Positions 61,877 through 64,000 of a stretch of 64,000 nucleotides of DNA are shown one piece after another. The notes beneath the pieces are model-generated. The model saw nothing but the letters and a program-made list of their open reading frames with translations, was not told where the DNA came from and did not search any database. Source of the stretch: Tenuibacillus multivorans (GTDB lineage: Bacteria; Bacillota; Bacilli; Bacillales; Alkalibacillaceae); contig NZ_FNIG01000010.1 of NCBI RefSeq assembly GCF_900103915.1, forward strand, positions 1 through 64,000. The letters are read 5' to 3'. The stretch's first letter is position 1. Every line of letters starts with the position of its first letter. Position numbers and translations under genes: made by a program.

Positions 61877-62350
61877 TTGGGTATACATGTTGTGTTATAT
61901 CAACCAGAAATCCCAGCGAATACCGGGAATATTGCCCGTACCGTTTTAGGAACTAATACGACGTTACATTTAATTCGTCCATTAGGATTTTCAACGGATG
62001 ATAAAATGTTACGTCGCGCTGGCTTAGATTATTGGCATAATGTCAATATTATATATTATGATTCAATTCAAGAACTGTACGATAAATACCCAGGCGGCAG
62101 TTTTTATTATATTGAAAACTTCGGTACTAAGTATTATACCGATTATGATTATAGTAATCGTAACGAAGATATTTTCTTTGTTTTTGGTCGGGAAACAGAT
62201 GGAATACCGGAGGAGCTATTAAAGGGAAAAGAAGATCGTTGTTTACGGATTCATATGACAGATCAGATCAGGTCCTTAAATTTATCGAATACAGCGGCAA
62301 TTGTTGTGTATGAAGCCCTGAGGCAACAAGGCTTTCCAAACGTAAAATAA
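61877..62350 (+). CDS. trmL: tRNA (cytidine(34)-2'-O)-methyltransferase
   Basis: A 157-residue SPOUT-fold methyltransferase that modifies the wobble base of tRNA-Leu. The N-terminal VLYQPEIPANTGNIARTVLG and the trefoil-knot motifs FGRETDGIPEELL and IRSLNLSNTAAIVVYEALRQ are diagnostic. TTG start at 61877 behind AGAGGTG. A strong bidirectional terminator follows. Confidence 0.93.
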   Translation: MGIHVVLYQPEIPANTGNIARTVLGTNTTLHLIRPLGFSTDDKMLRRAGLDYWHNVNIIYYDSIQELYDKYPGGSFYYIENFGTKYYTDYDYSNRNEDIFFVFGRETDGIPEELLKGKEDRCLRIHMTDQIRSLNLSNTAAIVVYEALRQQGFPNVK

Positions 62351-62387
62351 AAAGTGGCAGGTAAATGAGAACCTGCCACTTTTTTTA
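62349..62387. terminator. Bidirectional terminator
   Basis: Stem AAAGTGGCAGGT / ACCTGCCACTTT (12 bp) with a 7-8 nt loop, A-run before and T-run after, between trmL and the convergent small gene. Confidence 0.92.
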
Positions 62388-62391
62388 ATCG

Positions 62392-62487
62392 TTATTTTTT
62401 AGGTTGTCCTGGTTTCACATCGTAGCCAGCTGTAAACATGGATACTAAAAATGTTACACATACGCCTAAAATAATAGCTAATTTCAT
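62392..62487 (-). CDS. 31-residue membrane peptide
   Basis: A short minus-strand frame with a plausible ribosome site (GGGGTGG) and a terminator on its 3' side. The peptide is one hydrophobic segment (about residues 2-20, LAIILGVCVTFLVSMFTAGY) followed by a short basic tail, DVKPGQPKK. It could be a leaderless membrane peptide or a secreted signal. I cannot assign it to a named family with confidence. It is divergent from the PrkA-like gene, sharing its upstream region. Confidence 0.6.
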   Translation of the reverse strand: MKLAIILGVCVTFLVSMFTAGYDVKPGQPKK

Positions 62488-62614
62488 GTCAATCCACCCC
62501 TATTCACAGTCATTAGTTTATATTATAACCAAAAATTCCATTCATGTGAACTCATGTCATAATCTGTTCAAAGAAAATTTAACTCAATGTTGTCATAAAT
62601 ATGAATACACATAA

Positions 62615-62631
62615 GAGCAGGGGGCCTGCTC
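62615..62631 (+). promoter_or_regulatory. Hairpin covering the ribosome site of the PrkA-like gene
   Basis: GAGCAGG-GGG-CCTGCTC is a perfect 7-bp inverted repeat with a 3-nt loop ending directly at the ATG. The Shine-Dalgarno-like AGGGGG is inside the stem and loop, so translation would be limited unless the hairpin opens. The role is inferred. Confidence 0.6.
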
Positions 62632-64000
62632 ATGAAACAAAGAATGTCGTTAGAGGAATATGTTAATGCGATTAAAACGGGTGAATTTTATCCCTTATCT
62701 GCTCATAAGCGAATGTATCATGCCATTTTATATGCAAAAAAACAAAACCTTTTGGATCATTTGATTGATCAACAGACTATGACCAAACTCATACACCAAT
62801 ATTTTTTACCAGCTAGCCAAGGATATGACATCAAAAAACGAATGTTAATTTTAGTCGGACCGCCAGGAAGTGGGAAGTCAAGTATTGTACGTTCTTTAAA
62901 GTTGGCATTAGAAGCATATTCTAAGACTGATCAAGGTGCTATATATCGCATTCAATCTTGTCCGATGCAAGAGGACCCACTTTTAGCTCTGCCCAATAAT
63001 GAACGGTCTAAATTATCGTTTGAAATTGAAGGTGAACTATCGCCTTTAAATCGATTAAGATTAGAACAGGAATGGAATCATGATTGGCGCCAAATACCGG
63101 TTGAACGTATTTATATGTCTGAAGCTAAACGAACTGGTATCGGGAGTTTTTTTCCATCAGATCCATATTCACAGGATATTTCTGATTTAATTGGCACCGT
63201 GGATTATGCGAAGATTACGACTTATGGTACTCAAGCTGACCCAAGAGCTTATCGCTACGATGGGGAACTTCAAGCTGCCAACCGCGGGCTTCTTGAACTA
63301 CAGGAAGTGTTTAAGTGTGATCGACGCCTGCTACTCCCATTTTTATCTTTGGCTGAGGAAAAGGTTTATAAAGTGTCACGGCAAGCTCTAATATCGGCAG
63401 ATGAGGTTATCATTGGCCATACAAATGAAGAGGATTTACAGAACGTCATTCAATCTAAGAACCAACAAGCTTTGTTAAATCGAATGGTGTTTATTCGAAC
63501 GCCTTACAATTTAGACTTGAATCGTGAAGTCTCGATGTATCATCAAAAAATTTTAGATAAAGATAAGGAGCGTCTCGGCTATCAAACTTTAGAAACCTTA
63601 GCTGCAGCTATGATTCTTACTCGATTAAAACGCTCTAATCAGTCCATCACCCTATTGGAAAAACTTGAATGCTATCAAGAGGAAAAACGTCAACGTGAGT
63701 TTTTAGATGAAGGGATGTTTGGGTTAGATCCGAGATATGCGTTTCAAGTTTTATCGATTGTCTGTGCTGAACCTTTGAAATCAATCGAAGCAGATGATTT
63801 AATAGACGAGTTGGACCAATTAATAAACGAGGATTTTAGACTGATTCGTCCTCAAATCGATCAATATAGACACGCCATACAACTAGCAAGAAGCAAGTAT
63901 CAAAAACAATGGATGAAACAGATTAGAGCCATTTTAAAAGATACCCAAATACATCAACTTAATCAATGGGTAGAACGATACGAAAAAGGCACTGATTCAA
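62632..64000 (+). CDS. PrkA-family AAA+ serine protein kinase-like protein (partial at window end)
   Basis: At least 456 residues, open to the end of the window with no stop. The N-terminal AAA domain has Walker A GPPGSGKS (76-83, Lys82) and later motifs ANRGLLELQEVFK, ADEVIIGHTNEEDL, and LLNRMVFIRTPYNLDLN that mark PrkA. The N-terminus is about 30 residues shorter than in B. subtilis PrkA and begins SLEEYVNAIKTGEFYPLSAH. GPPGSGKS replaces the usual GPVGGGKS. The C-terminal PKA-like domain would lie beyond the window. It is more likely a divergent paralogue than the canonical sporulation kinase. A hairpin covers its ribosome site. Confidence 0.82.
   Translation, partial: MKQRMSLEEYVNAIKTGEFYPLSAHKRMYHAILYAKKQNLLDHLIDQQTMTKLIHQYFLPASQGYDIKKRMLILVGPPGSGKSSIVRSLKLALEAYSKTDQGAIYRIQSCPMQEDPLLALPNNERSKLSFEIEGELSPLNRLRLEQEWNHDWRQIPVERIYMSEAKRTGIGSFFPSDPYSQDISDLIGTVDYAKITTYGTQADPRAYRYDGELQAANRGLLELQEVFKCDRRLLLPFLSLAEEKVYKVSRQALISADEVIIGHTNEEDLQNVIQSKNQQALLNRMVFIRTPYNLDLNREVSMYHQKILDKDKERLGYQTLETLAAAMILTRLKRSNQSITLLEKLECYQEEKRQREFLDEGMFGLDPRYAFQVLSIVCAEPLKSIEADDLIDELDQLINEDFRLIRPQIDQYRHAIQLARSKYQKQWMKQIRAILKDTQIHQLNQWVERYEKGTDS

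Noticed and set aside
63191-63391. A 66-codon frame inside the PrkA-like gene
   Set aside because: It overlaps the PrkA-like reading frame, which has clear motifs and continues to the window end.

Overview
The window is about 64 kb of low-GC Gram-positive DNA, most likely from a spore-forming, moderately halophilic or alkaliphilic member of the Bacillaceae. The evidence is AGGAGG-type ribosome sites with frequent GTG and TTG starts, a Bacillus-type tRNA cluster, acidic secreted lipoproteins, a spore-coat transglutaminase (Tgl), a PrkA-family kinase, and HxlR/CatE, DUF3231, DUF4317 and DUF2935 families typical of this group. No rRNA, phage, insertion sequence or CRISPR array was found.

Layout. 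82-1120: eleven tRNA genes and a terminator. 1476-4702: a carbohydrate ABC importer (binding protein and two permeases, no ATPase). 4815-8472: a cobalamin riboswitch and terminator in front of class I ribonucleotide reductase nrdAB. 8548-8776: a single tRNA-Leu with its own promoter and terminator. 8876-14439: a family-3 binding protein fused to a copper-amine-oxidase-like N domain, then a 1392-residue secreted subtilisin of the bacillopeptidase F type. 14684-16757: an HxlR regulator divergent from a CatE-like ring-cleavage dioxygenase, then an NAD(P)-binding protein. 16973-21026: decayed and hypothetical genes.

21095-40320 is the main metabolic island, for 4-hydroxyphenylacetate (HPA) degradation. 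A LysR regulator is divergent from hpaB-hpaC. Then follow hpaE, hpaD, a DapA-type aldolase (HpaI analogue), a split hpaG (two genes), hpaF, a succinate-semialdehyde dehydrogenase, an MFS transporter, a V4R/PucR-type regulator, a second hpaB-hpaC pair, a TRAP transporter (dctPQM) and a GntR regulator. Together they would take HPA to pyruvate and succinate. No hydratase (hpaH) is present. Candidate CcpA (cre) sites and a nearly identical promoter shared by hpaE and dctP suggest common control.

40586-64000 is mixed chromosomal content. It holds a frameshifted ABC exporter, DUF421, two DUF3231 genes plus a third broken copy, a zinc-ribbon/protein-kinase pair, a SpeE-like protein, Maf, a GT28 glycosyltransferase, a glutamate-synthase-like FMN protein, tgl, asnB, a hydrolase, a CDF metal exporter, DUF4349, a TVP38 protein, a COG3044 ATPase, queG, ogt, trmL, a 31-residue membrane peptide and the start of a divergent PrkA-like kinase that runs off the end. 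Two intergenic tandem-repeat patches (near 56.5 kb and 61.2 kb) are not explained by genes.

All assignments come from reading the sequence and from knowledge of the families; no search was run.
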